Shown here: in pieces, positions 61,634 through 64,000 of the stretch
How positions within the stretch are numbered: the first letter of the stretch is position 1
Layout of the letters: every line of letters begins with the position of its first letter
NCBI GenBank assembly: GCA_029975475.1
Contig: JARKPB010000010.1
Coordinates: 248,001 to 312,000 of the forward strand
Length of the DNA: 64,000 nt
Origin: Anaerolineaceae bacterium
GTDB lineage: Bacteria; Chloroflexota; Anaerolineae; Anaerolineales; Anaerolineaceae
Direction of reading: 5' to 3'
The notes under the pieces: model-generated
Told to the model about the DNA's origin: nothing
The model's input: the letters and a program-made list of their open reading frames with translations, nothing else
Database searches by the model: none
Program-made: the position numbers and the translations under genes

Positions 61634-62016
61634 CTTCTCCTCCATTTGATTCAGGCACAACTTTAACCAGGCAGGCAATATGAATATTTTTCCGGAATGC
61701 TGTCGATCAATGAAAGGTATTTAATTTGAGCCGCAATTGGCTGGTCGCCCGTACTGATTGATGCAATGGATGGAACAGCCGTGCCCGGGCAAAAAACACG
61801 AACCCATAAACAAACCAATAACCCCTATAACCCCTTAAAAAAATAATAAACAAAATTGCAGCCGGAATCAAGACCCGCGGGGATGATGATTGACCGCGCG
61901 CTGCTTAAGAGAAAAACGGAATACAAAGCATGAGCACCGCGGGACGCCCAAAGGCAGCCCGCGCGGCATGAAAAACCTTACCCGATATGGATATAAATTA
62001 AAAAGATATCCCTCGG

Positions 62017-63620
62017 TTATGGTTGGACGCAAGCAGCCGCCGTCAGAATCTCTCCGTCCGGACCCTGATAGACAGGCGCGTAGCGGGACCTGAGGCTTTC
62101 AAGCTGAGCGTCTCCGAGGGGCAGGCTGCGCTGATTGTAAAACACGGCTTTCTCGGCAGGAAAAAGAATCAGCACCCCGCACTGTTGATTGACCAGCCCG
62201 GCGAGGGCGCTTTCGTCATCTATGCCAACACTGCTGCCGGATGAAGTCCCTGAATTGTAGAGGTAATACGGGTTGCGGTTGGTATAAAAAAGAACCACAT
62301 CGGGGGCGTTCGAGAGCAGCGGGATGCCCGCGGGCAGACGGTCGATTTTTTCAAAGATGGGCTGTCCCTTCCAGGCCGGAGAAGCATAGCCTTTTGGATA
62401 GGCGCTGTTATTGCGCAGATAATTCCCCAAAAATGAAGATTGTAGCCCACGAAGAACAGCACAATCATCACCTGAATCCACGGGAGCGAGACCTTAAAGC
62501 GAAACGATCTTTCCACAAACAAAGCCGCGGATAGAAGAAGCAAATACAGAGCCGGCAAGAGCGGCATCAAGGTCCGCTCATTGAGGTCCAGCATCCCGGA
62601 GAAAGCGTAGGCGATAAAGAGCACACCCAGATAGGCCGCGGCGAAGATCAGCGCGCCGAGCACAACCAGCCTGGCAGCGGATGGGTCAGCAGCGGCGCTT
62701 TTCCGCCCGGGCGCAAAGAGGCTAAACAGCGTCAGCCCCAGAAAAAAAGCGATCAAGACCGGGCTGGCGATCTTCGCGCTGAGGCCCGGGATCATCCCTG
62801 AGCGGTAAGGCAGCCAGTATTTGACCACGTTAAAAACGACGACCGCCATTTCGGTAATTTCCCGGGTCAGCGAATCCGGAAACGCAAACACGCGCGTCCC
62901 AATGGTCTGGCGCTGCAGCAGCCCAATGCCGACCCACACCCCGGTGGGAACAAAACTCAGCAGACTGAATCCCAGGGCGCCCAGCCAGCGCTGCTTCGGT
63001 CCGCCGGAGCCAAACAAAAACCAGATCAGCAAGCCGGCGACCGGCACAGCCAGGAAGGCATAACGGGTAAACAGCGCCAGGGCGCTCAGGAATGCGGCGC
63101 CCAACAGCAGCTTCATCGAATTTTCCCGCGCCGCGGCCATACTCAGGAGAAGCGCCGGGAAACCCGGGGCACAGGCCAGCGGCTCGGACATCATACTGCT
63201 GTAGGCGGATGCCAGCGCGGGGGTGGTCCCCAGAAGAATCGCAAACAGTAGGCCGGCGGCGTATGAACGGGTTACCCGAAAAAACAGCCACCCGCAGCCA
63301 ATGGTTAAGCCGGCGAAGAGAATCAGATTCATCCACCGCGAGACGGCGATCAGGTCCAGATTTGCCCCGGCGAACGGGCTGAGCATAATGGAGTAAAAAG
63401 GCGCAAAGACTTCGAGGCGTACAAAATCCCCTTGCGGCAGAACCACCCCCAGACCGGTTCCCTGAGCCAGATTGCGGGCGGCAGAAAAATAGGCAGCCGA
63501 ATCGCTAAAGCCCCAGGGAGCATAAGCGGTGCACAGATACAGATAAGTATCTGCGGCGGCCGCGATCAGCAGCAGGCCGAAAAAAAAGTATAGAAGTGGT
63601 CGTTTTGACGATAAGGTCAT
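62017..63620 (-). pseudogene. Multi-pass glycosyltransferase (GT39/PMT-like) with apparent frameshift
   Basis: The N-terminal ~395 residues form about ten membrane helices with the short loop FSDSAAYFSAARNLAQGTGL (after helix 1), typical of dolichyl-phosphate-mannose-type GT-C enzymes whose first outside loop holds the acidic residue. At about 62427-62437 the frame breaks at TTTTTGGGG on the minus strand: one frame ends at 62220, the other goes on with GNYLRNNSAYPKGYASPAWK to a natural end at 62017. A one-base change in the homopolymer restores a ~535-residue protein. The ATG at 63620 begins the hydrophobic start. Confidence 0.75.
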
Positions 63621-63712
63621 GCTTCTGCCGCCGGTGAAAATTCGTCGGGTGGAGAAAGATGGCGCTCCCCCAGGACCATTATACCCAGATTTCATTCCGA
63701 CATCCGGCAGGC

Positions 63713-63740
63713 TTGACAAATCAGAGAAAAGCAGTACAAT
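63713..63740 (+). promoter_or_regulatory. Promoter of the MFS exporter
   Basis: TTGACA (63713-63718), 16 bases, TACAAT (63735-63740). Transcription would start near 63747, right at the edge of the palindrome. Confidence 0.85.
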
Positions 63741-63747
63741 TTAGCCG

Positions 63748-63771
63748 TACTTACCGACCGGTCGGTAAGTA
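63748..63771. promoter_or_regulatory. TetR/AcrR-type operator palindrome
   Basis: A 24-bp perfect palindrome with half-site TACTTACCGACC. ACCGACCGGTCGGT cores are typical of TetR-family operators controlling efflux pumps. It covers the predicted transcription start of the MFS exporter, so a bound repressor would block it. Confidence 0.85.
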
Positions 63772-63812
63772 ACACCTTTATAACGATTAATGGAGGCTTC
63801 AAATAATAATTT

Positions 63813-64000
63813 ATGGAATCTCGTCAACGCAATTCAATCCTGGCTGTGCTGTTTATCGGCGTACTGATGGGCGCGCTGGATATCGCTATCGTCGGCCCGG
63901 CCCTGCCTTCGATTCGGGCCCAGTATCAGCTCGATGAACGCGCGCTTTCCTGGATCTTTAGTCTCTACGTTCTCTTCAATCTGATCGGCACGCCGCTGAT
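63813..64000 (+). CDS. MFS exporter, DHA2-like (partial, 3' end outside window)
   Basis: The first 62 residues are present: a short start MESRQRNSILAV, then helix 1 with VLFIGVLMGALDIAIVGPAL (motif D1-like LDxxIVxxALP, typical of 14-helix EmrB/QacA pumps) and RAQYQLDERALSWIFSLYVL. GGAGG lies 16 bases before the ATG, farther than usual; an overlapping 25-codon frame begins at 63790. A TetR-type operator suggests induction by its substrate. Confidence 0.8.
   Translation, partial: MESRQRNSILAVLFIGVLMGALDIAIVGPALPSIRAQYQLDERALSWIFSLYVLFNLIGTPL

Noticed and set aside
61890-62093. 67-codon plus-strand frame
   Set aside because: Biased, basic composition, no ribosome site, and it overlaps the glycosyltransferase end antisense.

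Overview
The window reads as a chromosomal segment of a Chloroflexota bacterium, most likely class Anaerolineae. This is inferred from the mix of families: a MalT-type LuxR regulator, DUF4180 and DUF7010 proteins, a tungsten-type aldehyde:ferredoxin oxidoreductase with its radical-SAM maturase, KamA, an archaeal-like beta-CASP RNase, Pro/Thr-linked surface repeats and many lipoproteins. GC looks to be in the upper fifties of percent, coding density is high, and there are no rRNA genes, phages, transposases or CRISPR arrays. Both ends cut through genes.

Layout. 0-9 kb: the end of a surface repeat protein, an M28 peptidase/GNAT/DUF4180 operon, an Rcp1-like response regulator, a TSUP permease, a HAD hydrolase, a Cys-rich protein and a large LuxR regulator. 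9-17.6 kb: an operon with a Tat-signal flavodoxin and two sister membrane proteins, then an MFS pump, a Nudix-GNAT pair and DegV. 17.7-22.7 kb: a coupled pair of MutS-like ATPases followed by a P-type ATPase that keeps its catalytic core but lacks most of its transport helices; the operon leader carries an intrinsic terminator. 22.8-30 kb: a D-threonine aldolase-type PLP enzyme, an M50 protease directly downstream of tRNA-Sec, small membrane proteins, a two-component system and RNase D.

30-42 kb: beta-CASP RNase, tRNA-Ser followed by three tandem 97-bp units that each carry a terminator, an MscS channel with a large C-terminal insertion, the AOR cluster (AOR, radical-SAM maturase, two MoaD-like proteins), MFS/SDR and lipoproteins. 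42-54 kb: SufS and a DsbA-like protein, a DUF362 protein, WecC-WecB-glycosyltransferase, a phosphoribosyltransferase, RpoD, YceD and RdgB. 54-64 kb: an operon of KamA, FkbM methyltransferase, aldo/keto reductase and PPK2, then a stretch with three apparent single-base frameshifts (an SDR, a small gene and a membrane glycosyltransferase), a large lipoprotein, and the start of an MFS exporter behind a perfect TetR-type operator.

System level. tRNA-Sec indicates selenocysteine use, though no in-frame UGA selenoprotein was recognised here. AOR plus its maturase and sulfur carriers points to anaerobic tungsten/molybdenum aldehyde or carboxylate metabolism; KamA, flavodoxin and PPK2 fit a fermentative anaerobe. 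The least explained pieces are the MutS pair with the degenerate P-type ATPase, the AOR leader with two Shine-Dalgarno-like motifs around a hairpin, and the triplicated terminator behind tRNA-Ser.
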